Positions 16,973 to 24,108 of a stretch of 64,000 bases of DNA are shown piece after piece. The position numbers were made by a program, and so were the translations under genes. The stretch comes from Pontibacter silvestris. Lineage in GTDB: Bacteria; Bacteroidota; Bacteroidia; Cytophagales; Hymenobacteraceae. A model generated the notes under the pieces. The model did not search any database, was not told the origin of the DNA, and saw nothing but the letters and a program-made list of their open reading frames with translations. Positions within the stretch are counted from its first letter, which is position 1. Every line of letters starts with the position of its first letter. The DNA lies in the NCBI RefSeq assembly GCF_020907275.1, contig NZ_JAJJWI010000007.1:49721-113720 (forward strand). The letters are read 5' to 3'.

Positions 16973-17272
16973 TCAGCGTAATACAACTCTAATTTGTTTC
17001 TCTTGAGCAAATGTAGAGATTCCCAGACTGCCTAACATGATTATAAGAGGAATAAGAGGGGTGATAAAACAATTATCATAGTCTTCTACTGTAAATGAGA
17101 CTACAGCAGCCTGAAGCACAAACATAAGGGCTGCAAAAGCTTTAGGGGATGTTGTGCCAGAGGGTGAAATTAAGTATTTGATAGCAAAGGCATATAAAGG
17201 GTAGATCACTATGGCTATACTTATGTTATGAAGCAGGGAGTAATATGGTCTCATGTAAGCTATAAAAACCAA
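16973..17272 (-). CDS. Small three-helix membrane protein, unknown
   Basis: A 99-residue frame with three hydrophobic segments (about 15-35, 43-62 and 68-86). A start at Met7 (17254) is also possible. No family is recognised. The stop is only 4 bp from the stop of the convergent deaminase gene, with no terminator between them. The hydrophobic pattern, Lys/Arg-rich C-terminus and fit to the available space support a real gene, but chance cannot be excluded. Confidence 0.45.
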   Translation of the reverse strand: MVFIAYMRPYYSLLHNISIAIVIYPLYAFAIKYLISPSGTTSPKAFAALMFVLQAAVVSFTVEDYDNCFITPLIPLIIMLGSLGISTFAQEKQIRVVLR

Positions 17273-17518
17273 TACTTTATAAACACCAGCTTAAAAGAAT
17301 ATACCGGCTGCTTAGCGATAAAGACAACAACCTTTAAGAGAGGGGATAAAGATAAAGGGGGAACATAGACAGGTTGAAGTTGGGGTATGGCGAAAAGATT
17401 GGAAGCGTAGATTACTTCTCCTCTGGCATAGGTTTCTACCAGAGGGAAGGTTGATTGTAAAAAATGTTGCCTATTTGTGGCACTCATTTTGCCGTACTTA
17501 ATCTCAAAAACTATATAC

Positions 17519-18154
17519 ATGCCCTTACTCCGTTTCCTGATTAAACTTATTCCTTGGGTAATCGTCATATTTGCCGGTATTTTTTTGTGGCGTACTTTCG
17601 GAGGCTTTTTAAATAAACCTGAAGAGAAGAAAGAGCCAGAAGTAGTTGTAAACTACAACACAGTGCTGACTTCTGTAGAAGAACTTGGTCGGATGGAGCT
17701 GGTTCGTTATAATTTTAAAGATGTCGTGGAGTACGAGAAAAGTGTGTCGCGTTGGGTGCCTAACTCGAAGATCGTGCTAATAGTAGCAGGTGAAGCAGTA
17801 GGCTGCCTGGACTTTACTAAAATTACGCAGGCAGACATTTGGTTTCAGGGGGATTCGCTGGTGCAGGTAGCTCTGCCTGAGCCGGAACTTTGCTATTACA
17901 AAGTAGACCACAGCAAGTCAAAAGTCTTCTCAAAAGAAAATACTTATTTCCAGGATGCAGACTTGGTGGAGGAAGGATATAAGTATGCAGAGCAGAATGT
18001 AAAAAGAGCTGCGCTGAATTCTGGTATATTAAACCAAACGCAGGTAAATGCAGAGAAAGTACTGAAGCCGATGCTGGAAGAAATTACCGGGAAGCGTGTA
18101 GTGTTGATAAAACAACGCCGGATGAAGAATCCTCAAATGCCTCGTAAGCGATAA
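17519..18154 (+). CDS. DUF4230 domain-containing protein
   Basis: 211 residues from the ATG at 17519; a GTG at 17477 gives a longer but less likely leader. An N-terminal membrane anchor (FLIKLIPWVIVIFAGIFLW) is followed by a periplasmic DUF4230 domain. The family pattern is visible in SVEELGRMELVRYNFKDVVEYE and in IVLIVAGEAVGCLDFTKI. Function is unknown; the fold resembles membrane-tethered substrate or lipid-binding modules. It shares a bidirectional hairpin with the convergent recX gene. Confidence 0.8.
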   Translation: MPLLRFLIKLIPWVIVIFAGIFLWRTFGGFLNKPEEKKEPEVVVNYNTVLTSVEELGRMELVRYNFKDVVEYEKSVSRWVPNSKIVLIVAGEAVGCLDFTKITQADIWFQGDSLVQVALPEPELCYYKVDHSKSKVFSKENTYFQDADLVEEGYKYAEQNVKRAALNSGILNQTQVNAEKVLKPMLEEITGKRVVLIKQRRMKNPQMPRKR

Positions 18155-18171
18155 TCCCGCAATAACTAAAA

Positions 18172-18213
18172 GCAAAAGAGATCGCAACAATTATCTGCTG
18201 CGACCTCTTTTGC
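18172..18213. terminator. Bidirectional hairpin between DUF4230 gene and recX
   Basis: GCAAAAGAGATCGCA (18172-18186) pairs with 18199-18213 apart from one A-C position, which becomes a G-U pair on the minus-strand transcript. It lies between convergent stops. Confidence 0.75.
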
Positions 18214-18233
18214 AACTTATAATTTCTAATTCA

Positions 18234-18713
18234 TCATTCATTATTCTTGAGAGCGTCCTGCACCAGGTCATTCTCATACCCTTTGCTCATAAGGTAATAG
18301 CTTAACTTCTGGCGACGCAGAAAGGGGTTCTTTTCTTTTTCTGTCAAGGCCTTTTTCTCAAGTAGTTGTAATAAGTTTTGCTCATAAACATCCAGGTCAA
18401 TTTCCTTAAGCCCCTGCTTTATACAGTAATCTGAAATGCCTTTTGCCTTAAGGCCTTGCATAATTTTACGGCGGCCCCACTTTTTCAGTCCATACTTGCC
18501 ACGCACATAGGCCAGTGCATAACGTTCCTCATCTATCAGTTTCTCCTGGCTCAGGCGTACAATCAGCTCTTCCACATCATCGGGCTCTAAGCCGTAAGAA
18601 TACAGCTTGTCGCGTACCTCCTGCTGTGTCCGTTCCTGGTAAGCACAATAGGATGCTGCCTTTAGCAAGGCCTCTTTGGGTGTATAAGTCTTCTTTTTTT
18701 TCTGATATTCCAA
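18234..18713 (-). CDS. recX: RecX-family regulator of RecA
   Basis: RecX binds RecA filaments and limits recombinase activity. The protein is three tandem helical repeats: AASYCAYQERTQQEVRDKL, LSQEKLIDEERYALAYVRGK and the C-terminal repeat ending SKGYENDLVQDAL. The motif DEERYA and the KWGRRKI sequence are RecX hallmarks. There is no in-frame ATG near the start. A TTG at 18749 lies upstream of a good promoter match, so the TTG at 18713 (159 residues) is preferred. The gene is divergent from the EamA transporter. Confidence 0.88.
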   Translation of the reverse strand: MEYQKKKKTYTPKEALLKAASYCAYQERTQQEVRDKLYSYGLEPDDVEELIVRLSQEKLIDEERYALAYVRGKYGLKKWGRRKIMQGLKAKGISDYCIKQGLKEIDLDVYEQNLLQLLEKKALTEKEKNPFLRRQKLSYYLMSKGYENDLVQDALKNNE

Positions 18714-18737
18714 ATCGTTTGTATAGCAGTTGTTCCT

Positions 18738-18772
18738 CAAATATAACAAGCAAAAGCCGCTCTGAATTCAAA
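18738..18772 (-). promoter_or_regulatory. recX promoter (-33/-7 of Bacteroidota type)
   Basis: On the minus strand, TTTG (18769-18772) and TATATTTG (18738-18745) are 23 bp apart. This fits the TTG-N(17-23)-TAnnTTTG consensus. Transcription would start near 18731, downstream of the longest recX frame and supporting the later start. Confidence 0.55.
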
Positions 18773-18801
18773 TAGGCAGCCCAATTTTACTTATTCAGCT
18801 C

Positions 18802-18837
18802 TTTGCCTGACTCCTTTACCTAAAATAGGTACCTTTG
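18802..18837 (+). promoter_or_regulatory. Candidate promoter of the EamA transporter
   Basis: TTTG at 18802-18805 and TACCTTTG at 18830-18837, separated by 24 bp, lie 24 bp upstream of the start codon. Spacing is one base beyond the usual range. Confidence 0.45.
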
Positions 18838-18861
18838 CAGCCTTCACCAAATTAAAAGCTA

Positions 18862-19740
18862 ATGTTTTCGAAAGGTGTCAGGTATATGCTGCTGTCTACG
18901 CTGTTCTTCTCGCTGATGAACGTATGTGTAAAGTCGTTGGCACATATTCCGGCAGTAGAGGTTATTTTTTTCAGGTCAGTTATCTCATTGGTGATGAGCT
19001 TTGTGGTATTGCGAAGGGCGCATGTGAGTGTCTGGGGCAACAATCACAAATGGTTGATTGCCCGTGGAGTTACCGGAGCTGCTGCTCTGATATTGTTTTT
19101 TAATACACTACAGAATATACCTTTAGCCACAGCTGCTACGGTACAGTATATGTCTCCCATATTTACCGCTGTGCTTGGTATTTTTCTAGTGAAGGAGCGG
19201 GTGAAGCCCTGGCAATGGGCGTTCTTCTTAGTGTCTTTTGCCGGTGTGTTAGTAATAGAAGGGGTAGAGACCGAGGTCGATACGTTTTACCTGTGGCTAG
19301 GCGTGTTAAGTTCGGTATTTACCGGTCTTGCCTATACCATCGTCCGGAAGTTAAGCACAAGTGAACATCCGCTGGTAATCATATTTTACTTCCCATTGGT
19401 CACATTACCTATAGTTGGTTTTTACCTGCTGTTTAACTGGGTGCAGCCACAAAGTTGGGATTGGGCTTTGTTGTTATTAGTTGGCGTACTTACACAGTTG
19501 GGCCAGTATTACATGACTATGTCTTACCAGGCCGAGGAAATATCTAAAGTAGCAAACCTTAATTATATCGGTATTATTTATGCACTTGTACTAGGGTATA
19601 TTCTTTTTGATGAAGAGTTCAGCTTTCTGACGTATGCAGGCATGGCATTGGTACTGGTAGGTGTTATTTTAAACGTGCGTTACAAAAGTAAACTGACAAA
19701 AGAGGCAGCACTTGCTGCTAAAAAGAACATTACAGGTTAA
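18862..19740 (+). CDS. EamA/DMT family transporter
   Basis: A 292-residue inner-membrane protein of the drug/metabolite transporter superfamily, with ten predicted helices in two EamA repeats. The first repeat (residues 1-135) includes MNVCVKSLAHIPAVEVIFFRS and a PLATAATVQYMSPIFTA motif. The second (about 150-280) includes EEISKVANLNYIGIIYAL. The FFRS and Y-M-SP-F motifs are typical of EamA. Substrate (metabolite or amino acid export) is unknown. It is divergent from recX. Confidence 0.88.
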   Translation: MFSKGVRYMLLSTLFFSLMNVCVKSLAHIPAVEVIFFRSVISLVMSFVVLRRAHVSVWGNNHKWLIARGVTGAAALILFFNTLQNIPLATAATVQYMSPIFTAVLGIFLVKERVKPWQWAFFLVSFAGVLVIEGVETEVDTFYLWLGVLSSVFTGLAYTIVRKLSTSEHPLVIIFYFPLVTLPIVGFYLLFNWVQPQSWDWALLLLVGVLTQLGQYYMTMSYQAEEISKVANLNYIGIIYALVLGYILFDEEFSFLTYAGMALVLVGVILNVRYKSKLTKEAALAAKKNITG

Positions 19741-19850
19741 TAAGCAGCAAACAATTAGGCTGAGATAGAGTATTTCTATACCTGAGCGGTACGATTTCTG
19801 CTGTTTTGTTGTTTTTATTTAATAATGGCTTAGTACCTAATTGTTTACGC

Positions 19851-22448
19851 ATGCACCTGCTCTCTCTTCTTTTATGGTTAGTCTTTGTTCCAGCACTGTC
19901 ACATGGCACTGGGCTGAAAGGTCGTATTACGGATGAGAATGGTAAAGGCTTGCCATTTGCCAGTATCTACATAAAAGAAATCTCCAGCGGTACAGCTTCC
20001 AATGACCAAGGGTATTACCAGCTTCAGTTGAAGGCTGGTACGTATACCCTGGAGTTTAAATATGTAGGCTATCGGTCTAAAGTAACAACGGTAACAATTA
20101 GCGAGGAGTTGCAGGAACTGAATGTACAGTTGCTGCCAGAAGTGCTGAACCTGCAGGAGGTAGTAGTGCGTGCCGCTGATGAAGACCCTGCCTATGCTAT
20201 TATGCGCAACGCAATCCGGCTGAGCAAGTTCCACCTGAACGAGACAAATGCCTGGAGCACGCAGGTGTATATGAAAGCCGTAGGTCGCATGGAAAAAGTT
20301 CCGTCTAAAATACTGGGTATAAAACTGGTCGACATTGACACAGGTATTGTTTACTTATCTGAAACAATATCATTGCTGCACTTTAAAAAGCCGAACAAGG
20401 TTAATGAGCGGGTAATATCCAGTAAAGTGAGCGGACAAAAGAAAGGCTTTAGCTTTAACCAGGCATCAGAAATGAACATCAGCTTTTATGAGAACCTGCT
20501 GAAGGTGGAGGGGCTGAGTGAGAGGGGCTTTGTGTCGCCGCTAGCTAATAATGCCTTGTTCTTTTACCGCTACGAGTATGAAGGAGCTTTTCAGGAAGAT
20601 GGGCGCACGATCAATAAAATAAAAGTCATTCCCCGCCGTAAAAATGACCCTGTGTTTTCGGGGAGCATTTACATTGTAGATGGCAGCTGGCGCATCCACA
20701 GCACAGACCTTCTATTAACAAAGAATGCAGGCATTGAGTTTGTAGATTTTATTCGGGTAAGGCAGGTGCATGCACCTGTGCAAGGTGATGTGTGGATGCC
20801 TGTTTCGCAGCGCTTTACCTTTGAGGCAGCCGGAATGGGCTTTAAAGGGAGTGGCTATGTTACCGGAGTCTACTCTAAATACAAAGTACAGCCAGCCTAC
20901 AAAAAGCCGCCTGTGCTGGAAGAACCGGAGCCTGAACCTGAAAAAGTACTTACGGAAGCATCTGGGCCAAAGAAAAAGCCTAAAAAGAAAGTGAAATTAA
21001 TAAAGCCTGAAGAGGTTGAGCCGGAGGAGCAGCAACCCATACACGAAGAAGGGCTTTTCACAAAAGAGATTCTTTTAGTAGAGCGCGATGCCAACAAACG
21101 TGACTCGGCTTATTGGGCCGAAGTGCGGCCAGTGCCTCTTACGCAGGAAGAGCGGCAGGATTACCAGGTAAAAGACAGCCTGCAGGTAATTAAAAGTTCT
21201 AAAGCTTACCAGGACTCGATGGACCGGGTGCGCAACGAAATTTCTTTCGGAAAGCTGTTTCTAAGCGGTTATACCTATGCCAACACCTATGAGCGCACTT
21301 CTTATAGTTTTGATCCGCTTATCAGTATAACAGGTGGGGCAAGCATGTTGCAATATAACACTGTGGAGGGTGTGGTGGCAGATGTACGGATGGCGTACAC
21401 AAAAAACTTTGGGGACCGCCGCCGCTACATAATAGAGCCTGCAGTACGCTATGGTTTCTCTAACGAAAAACTGAATGCAAAGCTGCGTTTAGCTTATAGG
21501 TATGACCCTGTTAAAAGAAGCACCATATCGGTTGAGGGAGGTAGGTATGTGAGCCAGATTAATAATCTGGAGCCTATTTCGCCTTTTGTAAACTCGCTGT
21601 ACACGCTGTTTCGGGAGAAGAACTACATAAAGCTTTACCAGCGAGACTTCGCCAGTGCAAGTTACCGTACAGAGCTGTTGAATGGGTTGGCCCTGAATAT
21701 GTCGCTGGATTACTCACACCAGATGCCGTTGCAGAACACCACAGACTTTAGCTTCAGGAAAAACTCCGGTTCCGAAGGCAGCAGGTTTACTTCTAACGTG
21801 CCCGTAAATGCAGAGTTAGCCGATGCGTCTTTTACACCGCACGAGGCCCTGACGGCAAATGTTAATGTTAGTTTTAAGCCCGGCATGCGCTATATTTCGC
21901 GGCCAGACCAGAAAATAAATATTGGTTCTAAGTGGCCTACTTTTGCCTTTGGCTATAGAGCAGGTATACAAGCTTTAGGTGGAGATACAAAGTTTAACAC
22001 AGCAGCTTTCCGCATCAGCGACTATATAAGTGTAGGTTTGCTGGGTGCAACTAACTATAGCTTAACAGCTGGCACATTCTGGGGCAAAGAGGCTATGTTC
22101 CTGCCAGATTACAGGCACTATAATGGTAACCGCACCATATTTGCCGGAGTTTATACAGGTTTCCAGTTACTAGATTACTACCGGTACAGTACCAACAACA
22201 GATACCTGGAGGGGCATATGGAGCATCATTTTAATGGTTTTTTGTTTAATAAAGTGCCGCTGTTCCGAAAGCTAAAGTGGCAGGAAGTAGTAAGCCTGAA
22301 TTATTTAAATACCATAGAGTCTAAAAACTACCTGGAGCTTGGGCTAGGCATAGAGCATATCTTTAAAGTTGTTCGTGTTGACTTTGTTACCTCTTTTCAG
22401 GAAGGAAACAAGGCGCGCACTGGTATAATGATAGGAGTTGGGTTTTAA
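19851..22448 (+). CDS. DUF5686 outer-membrane protein with carboxypeptidase-regulatory-like domain
   Basis: 865 residues from the ATG at 19851; a TTG at 19806 adds an unlikely leader. Signal peptide (residues 1-20), then a CarboxypepD_reg-like beta-sandwich (GRITDENGKGLPFASIYI to about 105), an N-terminal DUF5686 part, and a C-terminal beta-barrel ending with a terminal Phe (IMIGVGF), as in outer-membrane barrels. A Pro/Glu then Lys-rich low-complexity insert (about 350-400) interrupts the middle. The family is Bacteroidota-specific and likely outer-membrane; its function is unknown. It lies 110 bp after the EamA gene on the same strand. Confidence 0.85.
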   Translation: MHLLSLLLWLVFVPALSHGTGLKGRITDENGKGLPFASIYIKEISSGTASNDQGYYQLQLKAGTYTLEFKYVGYRSKVTTVTISEELQELNVQLLPEVLNLQEVVVRAADEDPAYAIMRNAIRLSKFHLNETNAWSTQVYMKAVGRMEKVPSKILGIKLVDIDTGIVYLSETISLLHFKKPNKVNERVISSKVSGQKKGFSFNQASEMNISFYENLLKVEGLSERGFVSPLANNALFFYRYEYEGAFQEDGRTINKIKVIPRRKNDPVFSGSIYIVDGSWRIHSTDLLLTKNAGIEFVDFIRVRQVHAPVQGDVWMPVSQRFTFEAAGMGFKGSGYVTGVYSKYKVQPAYKKPPVLEEPEPEPEKVLTEASGPKKKPKKKVKLIKPEEVEPEEQQPIHEEGLFTKEILLVERDANKRDSAYWAEVRPVPLTQEERQDYQVKDSLQVIKSSKAYQDSMDRVRNEISFGKLFLSGYTYANTYERTSYSFDPLISITGGASMLQYNTVEGVVADVRMAYTKNFGDRRRYIIEPAVRYGFSNEKLNAKLRLAYRYDPVKRSTISVEGGRYVSQINNLEPISPFVNSLYTLFREKNYIKLYQRDFASASYRTELLNGLALNMSLDYSHQMPLQNTTDFSFRKNSGSEGSRFTSNVPVNAELADASFTPHEALTANVNVSFKPGMRYISRPDQKINIGSKWPTFAFGYRAGIQALGGDTKFNTAAFRISDYISVGLLGATNYSLTAGTFWGKEAMFLPDYRHYNGNRTIFAGVYTGFQLLDYYRYSTNNRYLEGHMEHHFNGFLFNKVPLFRKLKWQEVVSLNYLNTIESKNYLELGLGIEHIFKVVRVDFVTSFQEGNKARTGIMIGVGF

Positions 22449-22579
22449 ACGCTGATTAAAGCTAAAATAGTGCTAAACTTACTTACGCTAAGCCAGTAGC
22501 AGGAACTTGTCGGCTGCTGCTGCATAACCAATTTAGAGCCATGTCGTTAAAAATAACCAAAGAACTAATTTTTACGAAC

Positions 22580-22945
22580 ATGAAAACTGAATTGAATATA
22601 TTTAAAACAAGCTTGGCCATATTATTTGCGGCAATAGTAGGTTATGGTTGCAATGGAGAAAGACCTGAGTCAAACCCTACAGACGATACCAGTACTTCAG
22701 AGGCAATTGTCAAAGATAACCCTTCGGCAGCTAACCTGGCCAGACCACGTCCGGCTCCTATTGGAGATACTGCCGAGACAGGTGAGCAAGCGGACCAGTT
22801 TGGTGACCTGCCTTCTAATGTAGACACTGCTGCACGCCGAAGATATCAGCAGAATATGCAGCGTCAGTTAGAAGAGAATCCAAATCAACGCCCTGAGATT
22901 ACGACGCCGGAAAACAGAAGAGTAACAACCGGGCAAGAGCAGTAG
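22580..22945 (+). CDS. Small putative lipoprotein, unknown
   Basis: 121 residues from the ATG at 22580; an upstream in-frame ATG at 22541 is possible. A hydrophobic segment (TSLAILFAAIVGYGC) ends with a lipobox-like Cys. The mature part is polar, with many Pro, Asp, Thr and Gln and no fold motif. The end (RQLEENPNQRPEITTPENRR) looks disordered. It is followed at once by a strong terminator. No function is assigned. Confidence 0.65.
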   Translation: MKTELNIFKTSLAILFAAIVGYGCNGERPESNPTDDTSTSEAIVKDNPSAANLARPRPAPIGDTAETGEQADQFGDLPSNVDTAARRRYQQNMQRQLEENPNQRPEITTPENRRVTTGQEQ

Positions 22946-22965
22946 AAATTAACATGACAGTATTA

Positions 22966-23006
22966 AACCAAAAGCCTCAACAGTTGTACTGTTGAGGCTT
23001 TTGGTT
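22966..23006. terminator. Perfect 18-bp bidirectional terminator
   Basis: AACCAAAAGCCTCAACAG (22966-22983) pairs perfectly with 22989-23006 around a 5-nt loop. The right arm overlaps the stop codon of the convergent gene at 23005. A- and T-rich arm ends serve both directions. Confidence 0.9.
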
Positions 23007-23970
23007 ATAGCGTAACTTTTTTGCCTGTAACGGCAGCTGCGCTCATAGTCGGTATGGCCATGCCTTCTCCAGTCTTTCGCTTACCTTTTATGTTGAGGTT
23101 ATATATTATCACAGAAACGAAGATGATAACATAAGCAAAGACTTTAACAGGAGTTGTTTCCTCTTTGAAGAAAATAAACGCCACAACAAAATTAATGATA
23201 GGGTTAATGTACATCAGTATGCCAATGGTGCCGGAGGTAAGCTCTTTTAAAGCATAAAGGTTCAGGAACAGGGGCAGCACAGTAAAAAAGGCACCTATCA
23301 AGAAGACAAAAAGAAAGAAGTTAAGGTCTAACGTTGTACCCGCATCACCTTTAAAGTAACTATAGAAAGGAGCAATAAAGGTAAACGACAGCATAAGTTG
23401 CAACGTGAGCAATACAATTTTATCATGTGCCTTTAGTATACGCTGCGTAATAAGGTAAAGGGCATAGCTTAAACCAATTATCAGGCTAAATAGCAGGCTG
23501 TTTATTTCACCTGATCCAACGAGTACACAACTCAGGCTGCTCAGGCCTATAGCTATCCACTGGTTTTTACGCAAAGGTTCCTTGAGTAACAGAAATCCAA
23601 GAACAGCCGTCATAATAGGGCATAGCAGGTAAGAGAAAGAGCCTGTCTGAATGTTTATATGATTAATAACATAAATAAATGTCAGCCAATTGATAGTCTG
23701 GAGTGCTCCCCCAAAGAAAGTAAAGAGTACGAATCTCCTCCTTTCATGAGGTACTGAGTTCCTTATCTGCCGAATAGTGGCAAACAATATATTGCGCCGT
23801 AGAAATAGCGAAATGAACAACAGAATAAACATGGAAGTGGCTATCCGGAAATACAGGATTTGCCCGCTTGCATAAGGCGAGAGTGCCTTTAGGGGTATCG
23901 GTAAAAAGCCCCATATCACAAAAGCCGCAATACCTGCGGCATAATATGGCTTTGTGTTCGTAGTCTCCAT
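23005..23970 (-). CDS. RarD-like EamA family transporter
   Basis: 321 residues from the ATG at 23970 (METTNTKPYYAAG); the longer frame to 24015 adds 15 unlikely residues. Ten helices are predicted. The N-terminal AAFVIWGFLPIPLKALSPY and YFRIATSMF match the RarD subgroup (FxxWGxxPxxxK, then H/YRxxxS). RarD is often called a chloramphenicol-sensitive protein, but the physiological substrate is unknown. The C-terminus is basic and cytoplasmic. It diverges from murF-alr. Confidence 0.85.
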   Translation of the reverse strand: METTNTKPYYAAGIAAFVIWGFLPIPLKALSPYASGQILYFRIATSMFILLFISLFLRRNILFATIRQIRNSVPHERRRFVLFTFFGGALQTINWLTFIYVINHINIQTGSFSYLLCPIMTAVLGFLLLKEPLRKNQWIAIGLSSLSCVLVGSGEINSLLFSLIIGLSYALYLITQRILKAHDKIVLLTLQLMLSFTFIAPFYSYFKGDAGTTLDLNFFLFVFLIGAFFTVLPLFLNLYALKELTSGTIGILMYINPIINFVVAFIFFKEETTPVKVFAYVIIFVSVIIYNLNIKGKRKTGEGMAIPTMSAAAVTGKKVTL

Positions 23971-24052
23971 AGAAATATAAAAGTGCGCAAAAGTAAAGAA
24001 TGTAGTCAATAGCATTTGTTAGGACGCAGAATTAAATATCAGCGGCTTAATC

Positions 24053-24086
24053 TTGTCCTGACTCTTCATGCAAACAAGTATCTTTG
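24053..24086 (+). promoter_or_regulatory. murF-alr promoter candidate
   Basis: TTG (24053-24055) and TATCTTTG (24079-24086) are 23 bp apart, fitting the Bacteroidota consensus, with the start codon at 24109. Confidence 0.5.
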
Positions 24087-24108
24087 GGCATAATTTTAAT
24101 GTAGTGCT

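Noticed and set aside
17260..17568. Minus-strand 102-codon frame before the DUF4230 gene
   Set aside because: It overlaps the start of the DUF4230 gene and the promoter space, and has no family features.
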